Made by a program: the position numbers and the translations under genes. DNA of 64,000 nt from Gammaproteobacteria bacterium. GTDB lineage: Bacteria > Pseudomonadota > Gammaproteobacteria > Steroidobacterales > Steroidobacteraceae. This document shows positions 40,986-51,040 of the stretch, in pieces. The notes under the pieces were generated by a model. The model was not told the DNA's origin. It worked only from the letters and a program-made list of their open reading frames with translations, and ran no database searches. Numbering within the stretch: the stretch's first letter is position 1; every line of letters starts with the position of its first letter. The stretch spans positions 821,001 through 885,000 of the forward strand of contig JADJHU010000015.1 of NCBI GenBank assembly GCA_016707425.1, written 5' to 3'.

Positions 40986-43022
40986 ATGACCGAACCCCAG
41001 AGTGCCCTCCGCAGCGTGCGTCGCCTGATGCTCCTGGCCGGGGCTGCGGCACTCGTGGTCGTGCTCGCGGGGCTCGTCCAGATGCTCATGGCACGCACTG
41101 CCGCGTCCGTGCCGACCGGGGATCCGGCCGTGCTCACGGCGCTGCAGTCGATCGCACTCGATGCAGCTGCAGCCGGGGCGGGTGACGAGGCCGCGATTGC
41201 TGCGGTCGAGAAGCAGGCCTTGACCCTTCGCGAGCTCGCGGCCCGTGAGCCCGGCTCCGAATGGGCGCGCGACGAGGGTCTGGCGAAGCTGCTGGGGAGC
41301 GCCGATGCCGTGGTCGCTGCCCGCGCACCGCTGGTCAACGCGGCCGATGCCGTTTCCAGCGCGGACCGCCTCATGCCGCGATTCCTGAAGGAGACCGAAG
41401 CGCTGAATGCATCCGCCCCGGAGGCGGCTGCCCGGGCACTCGAGCGCCTGGCCAGTCGCGCTCAACGCGTGCAGCTCGATCTCGCTGCGCTCGCGAGCGG
41501 TCGGGCCGCCGATGCCGGCACGGCCCGGCGTCTGGCCGAGGACTCGGACTACATCCGCCGTCTCATCCAGGGGTTGCAGGGCAATGATGCCGGCATGGGG
41601 GTGCCGCGGCTCACGGCAGCCGCGGCCGAGACCCTGCAGTCGCTTGCCGCACTGCACGAGGAGCTCTCGGGCGTGGTGCGCCGCGCGGTCACGGCAGCGC
41701 CGGCACTGCCTGCGGCTCAATCGGCGGCGCGCGCTCTCGGGCGGGAGGCGCGTGCCTTCGCCAGCGCGCGGTCGGGCCGTACGGGCGCGGTGCGCGCCGC
41801 CTTGCCGTGGTGGGCGATCGCTTTCGGGCTGCTTGCGCTCGTGCCGCTGACGCTGATGTTCCGGCGTTTCCGTGAGCTCGAGGATGACGCTGCGCGCCAG
41901 CGTGCTGCCGTCGAGTCGCAGCGCAGCGAGACCGACCGGAACCAGCAGGCGATCCTCAGGCTGCTCGATGAGCTGTCGAGTCTCGCCGACGGCGATCTCA
42001 CCGTGCAGGCGACGGTGACCGAGGACATCACGGGGGCGATCGCCGATTCGATCAACTTCGCGATCGAGGCCTTGCGCGGCCTGGTTGCGACGATCAATCA
42101 TTCTGCAATCCAGCTCGAGAGCGCGACGCGGCAGACCCAGGCGCTGGCGCAGCACCTGGCGCGGGCGAGCGGCGCGCAGTCGAAGCAGATTGGCTCCGCC
42201 AGCGAGTCCATCGCGGCCATGGCGTCCACGACCGAGGAGGTCTCAGGCAATGCGGAGCGGGCCTCGGACGTGGCGCGTCATTCTGTCGACGTCGCCCACA
42301 AGGGCGGCGATGCCGTGCGCCGCACGATCGACGGCATGAATGCCATCCGCGAGACCATCCAGGAGACGTCCAAGCGGATCAAACGTCTCGGAGAGAGCTC
42401 GCAGGAGATCGGCAACATCGTCGAGCTCATCAACGACATCGCCGAGCAGACGAATATCCTGGCCCTGAATGCCTCGATCCAGGCCTCGATGGCGGGGGAT
42501 GCGGGGCGCGGCTTCGCGGTGGTTGCCGACGAAGTGCAGCGCCTTGCCGAAAGAGCGGCCAACGCTACCAAGCAGATCGAGGTACTGGTGCGAACGATCC
42601 AGACCGACACCAACGAAGCGGTCGTCTCGATGGAGCGCAGCACGACGGACGTCGTGGGAGGCGCGCTGCTCGCCGAGAATGCGGGTGCGGCGCTCGAGGA
42701 AATCGAGCAGGTCTCGAACCAGATCGCGAGCCTCGTGCAGAACATCTCGGCGAGCTCCCGCCAGCAGGCGGCTGCGGCACAGAACATCGCGCGCAACATG
42801 CAGGCACTGCGCGACATCAGCTCCCAGACTGCGGATTCGACGAGCACGACGTCTCAGGCCATCGCGAAGCTCGCGGACCTCTCCGCAGGACTGCGCCGCT
42901 CGGTTGCCGGCTTCCGCCTCCCGGGCGCACCGCCGCCGCAGGCGCCCGCTGCCGCCGGTCAGCAGCCCCCCTCGGACACCTCGGACCGCCTCCGCCAGGT
43001 CTCGGCGGCCGGCCGCAGCTGA
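40986..43022 (+). CDS. pilJ: Methyl-accepting chemotaxis protein PilJ
   Basis: A 678-residue receptor for surface sensing. A first membrane helix is near residues 15-36 (LMLLAGAAALVVVLAGLVQM), then a periplasmic, helix-rich alanine-heavy region, then a second helix (WWAIAFGLLALVPLTLMF). After HAMP-like sequence the cytoplasmic signalling tip reads NIVELINDIAEQTNILALNA with SIQASMAGDAGRGFAVVADE following. The substitution IQASMAGDAGRG for the usual IEAARAGE is characteristic of PilJ. The start at 40986 is chosen over 40956, which lies inside pilI. No methyltransferase or methylesterase gene accompanies it here. Confidence 0.94.
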   Translation: MTEPQSALRSVRRLMLLAGAAALVVVLAGLVQMLMARTAASVPTGDPAVLTALQSIALDAAAAGAGDEAAIAAVEKQALTLRELAAREPGSEWARDEGLAKLLGSADAVVAARAPLVNAADAVSSADRLMPRFLKETEALNASAPEAAARALERLASRAQRVQLDLAALASGRAADAGTARRLAEDSDYIRRLIQGLQGNDAGMGVPRLTAAAAETLQSLAALHEELSGVVRRAVTAAPALPAAQSAARALGREARAFASARSGRTGAVRAALPWWAIAFGLLALVPLTLMFRRFRELEDDAARQRAAVESQRSETDRNQQAILRLLDELSSLADGDLTVQATVTEDITGAIADSINFAIEALRGLVATINHSAIQLESATRQTQALAQHLARASGAQSKQIGSASESIAAMASTTEEVSGNAERASDVARHSVDVAHKGGDAVRRTIDGMNAIRETIQETSKRIKRLGESSQEIGNIVELINDIAEQTNILALNASIQASMAGDAGRGFAVVADEVQRLAERAANATKQIEVLVRTIQTDTNEAVVSMERSTTDVVGGALLAENAGAALEEIEQVSNQIASLVQNISASSRQQAAAAQNIARNMQALRDISSQTADSTSTTSQAIAKLADLSAGLRRSVAGFRLPGAPPPQAPAAAGQQPPSDTSDRLRQVSAAGRS

Positions 43023-43035
43023 CAGACTTCCTGCC

Positions 43036-46000
43036 ATGGCTGAGATCGCTTCCCAGACCCTCGACATCGCCGGCCGCGAGCTCAACGCGACACTCGCCGA
43101 GGCGCGTACGGCACTCGAGAACTTCGTCGAGCAATCGGAGAATTTTGCGCTGCTCGAGCGCTCTGCCGCCGAGCTCCATCAGGTGCAGGGTGTGCTGCGT
43201 GTCCTCGAGATCTACGGTGCTGCGCTGCTCGTCGAGGAAATGCAGCATGTCGTGCGCTACCTGATCGAGGGTGCCCACGAACGCAAGAGCCAGGCCGAAG
43301 CACTCGACGCCGTGATGCGGGCCATGGTGCAGCTCCCGGGCTATCTCGAGCGGGTGCTGGCCGGCGGGCGCGACCTGGCGCTCGTGCTGCTGCCGTTGCT
43401 GAACGATCTGCGCGCCGTGCGCGGCAGCGCACTGCTGTCCGAGGGCACGCTGCTCCTGCTGAACCTCAAGTCGGACCGTGACGCCCAGCCTGCCGCTCCG
43501 GCTCCCGGTGAACCGGTGCTGGGCATCGAGCAGTGGGCGCGGCGACTGCGCGCGCGCTTTCAGGTCGGGCTCATTGGCTGGATCCGTGGCGAGCGCCTCG
43601 AGCAGAACCTCGAGATCCTCGCTGCCGTCGCGCACAAGCTCGAACAGATCGCCACGCGCCAGCCGGTTTTCCAGCTCTGGTGGGTGACCGGGGCAGTGAT
43701 CGAGGCGTTGCGCGAGAACGGCATCGAGGGGGGCGTCTCGGTGAAGCGCCTGCTCGGTCTCGCCGACCGCGAGATCAGGCGCCTCTACGAGCAGGGTGAG
43801 GCGCGCTACTGCCAGAACCCGCCCGTGGAACTGCTCAACAACCTCCTGTACTACGTGGCGCGTGCGGAAGGGGCGGGTCCGCGCGTCGCCGCCGTACGAG
43901 CTTCGTTCCGGCTGGGCGAACTGCTGCCTGTCGACGATGCGATCGAGCAGGAACGCGAGAGCCTCTCGGCGCCGAGCGTAAAGCTCATGCAGACAGTGGC
44001 TGCGGCGATCCGCGAGGATCTCGCCAAGGTCAAGGATGTGCTCGACATCTTCGTGCGACGCGGGGGCGGATACCCCGAGGAGCTCGCACCGCAGGTCGAC
44101 CTGCTCCGCAAGATCGGCGACACGCTCGGAGTTCTTGGCCTCGGCGAGCTGCGGGCACGCGTGCAGGAGGAGTGCGCGCGGCTGGAGGACATCGTCGCGG
44201 GACGGCTGCCGGGCGACGAGGCCAATCTCGTGCAGGTCGCGACGACGCTGATCGGTGTGGAAGACCGCCTCGATGAGCAGCTCGTGGGCATGATTCTGCC
44301 GCGGGCGCGCGGAGCGCAGTCCGCGGAGGGGGAAGATGCGGACTTCCAGCACGTGCAGTCCGCCGTGCTGCGCGAATGCATCGTCAACCTCGCACGCGTC
44401 AAGGAGGCGGTTGCGCAGAACGTGGGTGGCACGCTCGATGCCACCGGCCTCGACGGCTGGGCGGAGCTGATGCGCGGGATCTCTGCGGGTCTGCTCATGC
44501 TTGGCAAGGCGCGCGCCGTCGAGATTGCGGGCGGCATCATCGAGCAGCTGAAGATGGTCATGCGACCTGGCGGCCCCGCAATGCCGGTGCAGAACCTCGA
44601 TCGCCTCGCGGATGCGATCGTCAGCCTCGAGTACTACATGGAGACCCTGCAGGCGGGCCGGGGTGATCCCTGGTACATGCTGGACAACGCCCGCACCTGC
44701 CTCGATTCGCTGCAGCAGGTGACCGAGCGGGCCGTGCCCACCGTGGCGCCGGTGGATCCGACGGTTTTCGCGCAGACCCTGCGCATTGCGCGGGCAGAAC
44801 CCGTCGCAGAGGTGGTCGGAGATCTCACGGCCACCGATGTGCCAGAGAGGCTCGCTCCGACGCTCGCCCCGCACGGCGCAGACCGGATGCCCGCCGAGCA
44901 TGCCGATCCCGAGCTCCTGGCGCTGTTCGTCGACGAGGCCCGCGAAGCGCTCTCGGTCATCGAAGGTCGCTTCCCGCTCTGGGAGCAGAATCCGCTCGAG
45001 GAGGGTGCACTGACGGAGATGCGCCGCGCCTTCCATACGCTGAAGGGCAGCGGCCGCATGGTCGGCGCGCGTGAGCTCGCCGAGTTCGCCTGGGCGATCG
45101 AGAACCTCCTCAATAGGCTGCTGGATCGCACGGTGACGAGCTCACCGGCCATCCTGGCGACGCTGCGCGAGGCGCTGCGCTTCCTGCCGAAGCTGATCGA
45201 CGAGCTCGAGAGCGAGGGATCTGAGCCCACTGACGTGTCGGCGATCATTGCCCGCGCACACGCCCTCGCCGCAGGCCGCGCGCCGGAGACGCTCGTCCCG
45301 CCCGGTGAAGAGGAAGCCGAAGCGGGCCTGCCGCCATCGGTTGCGCCGGCTCCGAAGGCTGTCAGCGCGGCGCCTGCGCCCGAGGAGCCGCCTGCGCCGG
45401 CCCCGGGCAGCGACGATGCACTGCGCGAGATCTATGCGCGCGAGACCCGCAGCAACATCGCGACGGTGCGGGAATTCCTTGCAGCTGAGCAGGTGCGGGC
45501 AGCGCCGCACCTGCTTGCCGAGGATGTCTATCGTGCCTGCCATACCCTCAGTGGCAGCTCCAAGATGGCCGAGGCACGCCATGGTGTCCGTCTCGCCGAG
45601 CCGCTCGATCACTGGCTGCGCAAGGCTTTCGACAGTGCTCTCGGCCTGGGCGACGATGATCTGCGCCTGCTCGCCGACTGCATGGATGCGATGGAGGCGG
45701 TTGCGCTGCATCTCGATGAGGCAACCGGTTTCTTCCTCGCGCACGACGTGCTCCTGGAGCGCATCGGACGTGCAGAGCGTGAGCTCGACGAGCGGATCCG
45801 CGCCGCTGCGCTGGCTGCCCAGCCGCCGCCTGCCGCGGCGACTCCGGCCCTGCAGGGGGAGGCGGCGCCGGTGGATTACGATCCGGAAATTGCCGCCATT
45901 TTCTGCGAGGAGGCCACGGAGCTCATCGAGGCCGCGCAGGCGGCACTGCTCACCTGGAACGAGACACGCGGCGATGCGGAGCGACTCGCGGGTCTCAAGC

Positions 46001-48357
46001 GTCCCCTGCACACGCTGAAGGGCGGCGCGCGCATGGCGGGCGTGACGCCCATGGGCGATCTGAGCCACGAGCTCGAGAGTCTCGTCACCCTCATCAGCAG
46101 CGGCGCAATCAGTGCGGACAATGCAGCCGGCGAGGCCTTGCAGGCGAGCCTGGATGAGCTCGCCCGCATGCGCGAGGGCGTGGCGGGCGGGCGGCCCGTT
46201 GCGCCGGCGCACATACTCATCGCCCGCATCCGGGCGCTGGCGCCCGGCCAGCCCGCAGCAGAGGTAGCGCCGCCCGTCGAGCGCTCGCGGGAGCCCGCGG
46301 AGCCGCTCCTGCCGCTGCTGCCGGCCGATGCGGCGGGAATGCCCGAGCCGGTTGAGACCGCGGCGGAGATCCTGGGAGGTGATCGAGAAGTCCCGAGGCC
46401 CGGGTTGCCGCCTGATGAGCTCTCTGCGGGCCCCGAGGCCGTCCTGCCCGCGGCGCCGGCGCCGGTACCCCCCGGACGGGAGCCGCTCCCGGCATCCGAG
46501 CGTGCGGAGATGGCTCGCGTCGATGCGGCGCTGCTCGATCAGCTGCTCAACAATGCGGGCGAAGTGAGCATCGGACGCGCGCGCCTCGAGCAGCAGCTGG
46601 GCTCCATCGATTTCAACCTGGCCGAGCTCTCGCGCACGGTCACGCGCCTGAAGGAGCAGCTCCGCAAGCTCGAGATCGAGACGGAAACCCAGATCCTGCA
46701 CCGCCACGAGCAGGAGGCTGCGCACCGCAGCGACTTCGATCCGCTCGAGCTCGACCGCTACTCGACCATGCAGCAGTTCTCGCGGGCGCTCGCCGAGACG
46801 GCAAGCGACGTTGCAAGCATCCAGCAGCTGCTCGAGACACTCACGCAGGACGCGCAGAACCTGCTGCAGCAGCAGTCGCGCACCATCACGGAGATGCAGA
46901 ATGGCCTGCTGCGCACACGCATGGTGCCGTTCCAGCGCCACGTCCAGCGTCTGGCGCGCATCGTGCGGCAGGCTGCGTCGGAGACGGGCAAGAAGGCCGA
47001 GCTGCTCGTCGAGGGCGCCTCCGGCGAGCTCGACCGGCAGGTCCTCGAGCGCATGCTGCCACCCTTCGAGCACATGCTGCGCAATGCGGTCGTGCACGGA
47101 CTCGAGAGCGTGGAGCGGCGGCGGGCGGCTGGCAAGGACGAATCCGGGCGCATCACGCTCGGACTGCGGCGCGAGGGTGCCGAGGTGATCGTGACCATCG
47201 CCGACGACGGTGCCGGCATGAATCTCGAGGCGATCCGCTCCAAGGGAGCTGCCCTCGGGCTCATTGCCGGGGATCAGGTGCTCTCGGACGAGGACGCGAT
47301 GCAGCTGATCCTCGAACCGGGTTTCTCGACGGCCGGGACGGTCACGCAGCAGGCCGGGCGCGGCGTGGGCATGGACATCGTGGCAACGGAGGTCAAGAAG
47401 CTCGGCGGTGCTCTGCACATGCAGACCACCGCGGGGCAGGGCACGGAGTTCACCATCCGCCTGCCCTTCACTCTCGCCATCGGACACGCGCTGGTCGTGC
47501 GCACGGGCGACGAGCACTATGCGCTGCCGCTGACCACCGTGGAAGGCGTTGTGCGGCTCTCCAAGGCCGAGGTGGCCACGCACCTCCATTCCGAGGCCGC
47601 CAGTTTCGAGCATGGGGGACAGAAATATCGCTTCCAGCATCTGGCCAGCTTCGTCGGGCTCGAGCCCTCGCCGCTGCCGGAAGGCGACGTGACGGTGCCC
47701 GTGGTCCTGGTACGCGCGGGCGAGCACTCGACGGGGCTGATCACGGATGAGCTCATCGGCAGCCGCGAAATCGTCGTGAAGTCGGTTGGGCCGCAGATTT
47801 CTTCCATCCGGGGCATCGCAGGCGCCACCATCCTCGGCGATGGACGCATCGTCGTGATCCTGGACATCGCGGCGCTGCTGCGTGCCGAGTGGCTCGGCCG
47901 TACCGGACCGGTCGTGCTGCGCGAGCGTGGCGACCGGCGCGTGTTCGCGCTCGTGGTCGACGACTCGATCACGGTGCGGCGCGTCACGCAGCGTCTGCTC
48001 GAGCGAAACGGCATGCGCGTCCTCACGGCGCGTGATGGTCTCGATGCCGTGGCGCTCCTGCAGGAGCACGTGCCCGACATCATCCTGCTCGACATCGAAA
48101 TGCCGCGCATGGACGGCTACGGGGTCGCGGCGCACGTCCGCAACGACCCGCGCCTGGCGGACGTGCCGATCATCATGATCACCTCGCGGGTCGGCGAGAA
48201 GCACCGTGCACGTGCCATCGAGCTCGGCGTGGACGACTATCTCGGCAAGCCCTATCAGGAGGCGCAGCTGCTGGAGGCGATCGAGCCGCTGGTCATGCGC
48301 CGGCGCGCACGGCTTGCCGGGCGCAGCGCGACGACGCGGATCGAAGGGCGCGCATAG
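43036..48357 (+). CDS. chpA: Chp system hybrid histidine kinase ChpA
   Basis: A 1773-residue CheA-like hybrid kinase. Residues 1 to about 550 are a FimL-like helical region without an obvious phospho-His. Three histidine phosphotransfer domains follow, with His near residues 667 (AFHTLKGSGRM), 836 (CHTLSGSSKM) and 992 (LHTLKGGARM). A Pro/Ala linker leads to a dimerisation region, a GHKL ATPase with N-box HMLRNAVVHGLES (Asn about 1350) and G-box motifs (DDGAGMNLEAIR, GRGVGMDIV), and a CheW-like domain. A C-terminal receiver has its phospho-Asp near residue 1686 (ILLDIEMPRMDGYG). It phosphorylates PilG and PilH to steer type IV pili. It is shorter than P. aeruginosa ChpA, with fewer Hpt modules. 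Confidence 0.96.
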   Translation: MAEIASQTLDIAGRELNATLAEARTALENFVEQSENFALLERSAAELHQVQGVLRVLEIYGAALLVEEMQHVVRYLIEGAHERKSQAEALDAVMRAMVQLPGYLERVLAGGRDLALVLLPLLNDLRAVRGSALLSEGTLLLLNLKSDRDAQPAAPAPGEPVLGIEQWARRLRARFQVGLIGWIRGERLEQNLEILAAVAHKLEQIATRQPVFQLWWVTGAVIEALRENGIEGGVSVKRLLGLADREIRRLYEQGEARYCQNPPVELLNNLLYYVARAEGAGPRVAAVRASFRLGELLPVDDAIEQERESLSAPSVKLMQTVAAAIREDLAKVKDVLDIFVRRGGGYPEELAPQVDLLRKIGDTLGVLGLGELRARVQEECARLEDIVAGRLPGDEANLVQVATTLIGVEDRLDEQLVGMILPRARGAQSAEGEDADFQHVQSAVLRECIVNLARVKEAVAQNVGGTLDATGLDGWAELMRGISAGLLMLGKARAVEIAGGIIEQLKMVMRPGGPAMPVQNLDRLADAIVSLEYYMETLQAGRGDPWYMLDNARTCLDSLQQVTERAVPTVAPVDPTVFAQTLRIARAEPVAEVVGDLTATDVPERLAPTLAPHGADRMPAEHADPELLALFVDEAREALSVIEGRFPLWEQNPLEEGALTEMRRAFHTLKGSGRMVGARELAEFAWAIENLLNRLLDRTVTSSPAILATLREALRFLPKLIDELESEGSEPTDVSAIIARAHALAAGRAPETLVPPGEEEAEAGLPPSVAPAPKAVSAAPAPEEPPAPAPGSDDALREIYARETRSNIATVREFLAAEQVRAAPHLLAEDVYRACHTLSGSSKMAEARHGVRLAEPLDHWLRKAFDSALGLGDDDLRLLADCMDAMEAVALHLDEATGFFLAHDVLLERIGRAERELDERIRAAALAAQPPPAAATPALQGEAAPVDYDPEIAAIFCEEATELIEAAQAALLTWNETRGDAERLAGLKRPLHTLKGGARMAGVTPMGDLSHELESLVTLISSGAISADNAAGEALQASLDELARMREGVAGGRPVAPAHILIARIRALAPGQPAAEVAPPVERSREPAEPLLPLLPADAAGMPEPVETAAEILGGDREVPRPGLPPDELSAGPEAVLPAAPAPVPPGREPLPASERAEMARVDAALLDQLLNNAGEVSIGRARLEQQLGSIDFNLAELSRTVTRLKEQLRKLEIETETQILHRHEQEAAHRSDFDPLELDRYSTMQQFSRALAETASDVASIQQLLETLTQDAQNLLQQQSRTITEMQNGLLRTRMVPFQRHVQRLARIVRQAASETGKKAELLVEGASGELDRQVLERMLPPFEHMLRNAVVHGLESVERRRAAGKDESGRITLGLRREGAEVIVTIADDGAGMNLEAIRSKGAALGLIAGDQVLSDEDAMQLILEPGFSTAGTVTQQAGRGVGMDIVATEVKKLGGALHMQTTAGQGTEFTIRLPFTLAIGHALVVRTGDEHYALPLTTVEGVVRLSKAEVATHLHSEAASFEHGGQKYRFQHLASFVGLEPSPLPEGDVTVPVVLVRAGEHSTGLITDELIGSREIVVKSVGPQISSIRGIAGATILGDGRIVVILDIAALLRAEWLGRTGPVVLRERGDRRVFALVVDDSITVRRVTQRLLERNGMRVLTARDGLDAVALLQEHVPDIILLDIEMPRMDGYGVAAHVRNDPRLADVPIIMITSRVGEKHRARAIELGVDDYLGKPYQEAQLLEAIEPLVMRRRARLAGRSATTRIEGRA

Positions 48358-48367
48358 GAGACCACCC

Positions 48368-48844
48368 TTGGCCGAGCGCATCACGGAGATCTACAGCCTG
48401 CTCGTGCCGCTGGTGGACGACCGCCTGATCGTGCCGCGTGCGTGCATTGCGGAGGTCATCGGCTTTCAACCGCCCACGGAGATGGTGGGAGCCCCGCCCT
48501 GGTACCTCGGGACCGTGCCGTGGACGGGGCGCAGCGTGCCGCTGGTGTCCTTCGAGGGTGCCTGCGGTCAGAGCATCCCTCCGGCCTCGGGACGCACGCG
48601 CATCGTCGTGCTGCACTGTCTGGGCGACCGGCTCGACGGCGGCTACTTCGCGCTGATCTCACAGGGATTCCCGCAGCTCGTGCGCGTCAGTGCGGATGTG
48701 GTGCGCCCGGATGCGTCGCGCAGCTTCCCCGAGCGCAGCCCGGTGATCTGCCAGGTGCGCATGCTCAACGAGGCGCCACTGGTGCCCGATCTCGAGCGGC
48801 TCGAGGAGATGATCGCCGACGAGACGAGTGTCGGGGTCGCCTGA
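48368..48844 (+). CDS. chpC: CheW-domain protein, ChpC-like
   Basis: A 158-residue CheW-like protein with YSLLVPLVDDRLIVPRACIA, WYLGTVPWTGRSVPLVSFE and a C-terminal helix DLERLEEMIADET. It is probably a second adaptor linking receptors to ChpA, as ChpC does in Pseudomonas. The start is a TTG at 48368 with AGGAGA about 8 nt upstream, 10 bp after the chpA stop. It closes the operon and converges on rsmE. Confidence 0.88.
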   Translation: MAERITEIYSLLVPLVDDRLIVPRACIAEVIGFQPPTEMVGAPPWYLGTVPWTGRSVPLVSFEGACGQSIPPASGRTRIVVLHCLGDRLDGGYFALISQGFPQLVRVSADVVRPDASRSFPERSPVICQVRMLNEAPLVPDLERLEEMIADETSVGVA

Positions 48845-48888
48845 TATCGGGTCGGCGGCCGCGCATCGCCGCCCGGCAGAGCGACGGG

Positions 48889-49620
48889 TTACAGATCCCC
48901 GAAGGCCTGCTGGATCGCGCTGAGCGCGGTGATGGCGGCCGTCTCCGTGCGCAGGACGCGCGGGCCCAGTCGCACGGCCCGGAAGCCCGCGTGCAGAGCG
49001 GCGGCGGTTTCCGTGACCGACAGTCCGCCTTCCGGGCCGATCAGCAGCATGAGCCCCGCGCCAGGCGCGGGCAGCTCGGCGACGCGCATCGTCCCTTCGG
49101 GGGACAGCAGCACGCTGGTGAGGCCCGGCTCGCGGCGCTCCAGGAGCTCGTGCAGGGCGAGCGGCGCGGCAATCCCGGGGACGCGATTGCGCCCGCACTG
49201 CTCGCAGGCGGCGATCGCGATCGTGCGCCAGTGCTCCAGGCGCCGGTCGGACTGCTGCGCGTCGAGACGCACGACACTGCGCTCGGCAGCGAGCGGCACG
49301 ATGTGCGCGACGCCGAGCTCGGTGGCCTTCTGCACCACGAGGTCCATGCGGTCGCCGCGCGAGATGCCCTGGACGAGCGTCACGTGCAGCGGCGATTCGC
49401 GCTCGATCCCGCGGTACGCCCCGACGGCCACGAACACCTCGTCCCGACCGCAGCCTTCGAGGCGCGCTTCATACTCGCCGCCGTGACCGTCGAAGAGCGT
49501 GAGTGCATCGCCTGCACGCAGCCGCAGCACCCGGCGAACGTGGTTGGCTGCGATCCCGCCGATCGTGCAGCGCGAGCCCGTGGCGAGGGGCTGCGCGCTG
49601 TAGACGCGCCTCAGTCGCAT
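48889..49620 (-). CDS. rsmE: 16S rRNA m3U1498 methyltransferase
   Basis: A 243-residue SPOUT methyltransferase. The N-terminal PUA-like domain shows HVRRVLRLRAGDALTLFDG. The SPOUT core has the KATELGVAHIVPLAAERSV segment and the knot motifs LLIGPEGGLSVTE and RLGPRVLRTETAAITAL. It methylates U1498 in helix 44 of 16S rRNA using SAM. Its start overlaps the 3' end of bioA by 10 bp. Confidence 0.95.
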   Translation of the reverse strand: MRLRRVYSAQPLATGSRCTIGGIAANHVRRVLRLRAGDALTLFDGHGGEYEARLEGCGRDEVFVAVGAYRGIERESPLHVTLVQGISRGDRMDLVVQKATELGVAHIVPLAAERSVVRLDAQQSDRRLEHWRTIAIAACEQCGRNRVPGIAAPLALHELLERREPGLTSVLLSPEGTMRVAELPAPGAGLMLLIGPEGGLSVTETAAALHAGFRAVRLGPRVLRTETAAITALSAIQQAFGDL

Positions 49621-50972
49621 GTGGCGAGCTCGATCCCTTCGCGCGCCACCTGTCCCATATAGGCGATCTCGTCCGGTGAAATCACATAGGGCGGCATGAA
49701 GTAGACCACGTCACCGATCGGACGCAGGAGGACGCCGCGAGTGAGGGCGTGGCGGTAGACGCGCAGACCGCGGCGTTCGCGCCAGTCATAGGGCATGCGG
49801 TTCGCCCGGTCGCGCACCATTTCGATGGCGACGATCATGCCGTGCTGGCGGACTTCTGCGACGTGCGGATGGTCCTGCAGCTCGAGTGCGGCGCTGCCCA
49901 TCTGCGTGGCGAGCGCGACGTTGCGGGCGAGCACGTCGTCGCTGCGGAAGATCCCGAGGCTCGCACGCGCCGCGGCGCAGGCGAGCGGGTTGCCCGTGTA
50001 GCTGTGCGAGTGGAGGAAGGCGTTGAGCCTGACGTACTCGTCGTAGAAGGCAGCGTAAATGTCCTCCGAAGTCATGACGACCGAAAGAGGCAGGTAACCG
50101 CCCGTGAGGCCCTTGGACAGGCACAGCAGGTCCGGGCGGATGCCAGCCTTGTCGCAGGCGAACATGCGGCCAGTGCGTCCGAAGCCGACGGCGATCTCGT
50201 CGGCGATGAGGTGCACTTCGTAGCGGTCGCAGGCGGCGCGCAGGAGCTCCAGATACACGGGGTCGTACATCCGCATGCCGCCTGCGCACTGCACGAGAGG
50301 CTCGATGATGACTGCGGCGATCTCGTCGGCGTGGCGCTGCAGCGTAGCGTCCATCAGTGCAAATTTGCGCCGAGAGTGCTCGATCCAGCTATCTCATGGC
50401 TCACGGACGAAACAATCTGGTGAGGTGACGGTGATCACGTCCATCAGGAGCGGTGCGTAGACCGAGCGGTACAGTGGGACGTCGCCCACGGCGAGGGCCC
50501 CGAGCGTTTCGCCGTGATAGCTGTTCGTGAGCGTCACAAAGCGGCACTTGCGGCTGCGCCCGACATTCCGCCAGTAGTGGAAGCTCATCTTGAGAGCGGC
50601 TTCGACGGCGGACGAACCGTTGTCTGCGTAGAAGCAGCGGGTGAGGCCCTGCGGGGCGAGTGCCACGAGCTCCTCCGAGAGCTCGATCACGGGTTCGTGC
50701 GTGAAGCCGGCCAGGAGCACGTGCTCGAGCCGCGCGGCCTGGCCGGCGACGGCTGCGGAGATGCGCGGGTTGGCGTGCCCGAAGAGATTGACCCACCAGG
50801 AGCTGATCGCATCGAGGTAGCGGCGCCCCTCGAAGTCCTCGAGCCACACACCCATCCCGCGGCGGATCGGCACCGGCGGCAGATGTTCGTGGTCTTTCAT
50901 CTGCGTGCACGGGTGCCAGACAACGGCAAGGTCGCGCGTGGCGTAGGCGGCGTTGTCCGGGTGACTCCTCAT
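49611..50972 (-). pseudogene. bioA: bioA (DAPA aminotransferase) interrupted by one in-frame TGA
   Basis: BioA is the PLP enzyme that makes 7,8-diaminopelargonic acid in biotin synthesis. The N-terminal piece (50972-50394, 192 residues) has VVWHPCTQMKDHEHLPPVPI, ISSWWVNLFGHANPRI and the NSYHGETLGALAVGD motif. It ends at DCFVREP followed by TGA (50396-50394). The same frame continues with DSWIEHSRRKFALMDATLQ and runs intact to 49611. That part includes LIADEIAVGFGRTGRMF, the PLP lysine in CLSKGLTGGYLPLS, and VYFMPPYVISPDEI. Homologues have glycine at the TGA position (REPGxSW type), so one G-to-T change in GGA explains it. All other residues look functional: either a very recent nonsense mutation or a base error in the sequence. 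An ATG at 50354 could restart the C-terminal part. Confidence 0.85.
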
Positions 50973-51040
50973 GCGGGCAGACTCGGGCGGTCGGGCGCGC
51001 TATTCTGGCATGGCCGAGGCGGTTCGAGGCGGATGCGGGC

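Noticed and set aside
45142..48384. 1080-residue open frame opposite chpA
   Set aside because: Long antisense frames are expected in GC-rich genes. It shows no domain motifs, and chpA fully explains the DNA.
50394..50396. Selenocysteine at the bioA TGA
   Set aside because: Homologues have glycine, not cysteine, at this position, and no SECIS-like hairpin is evident. TGA is a normal stop for neighbouring genes.
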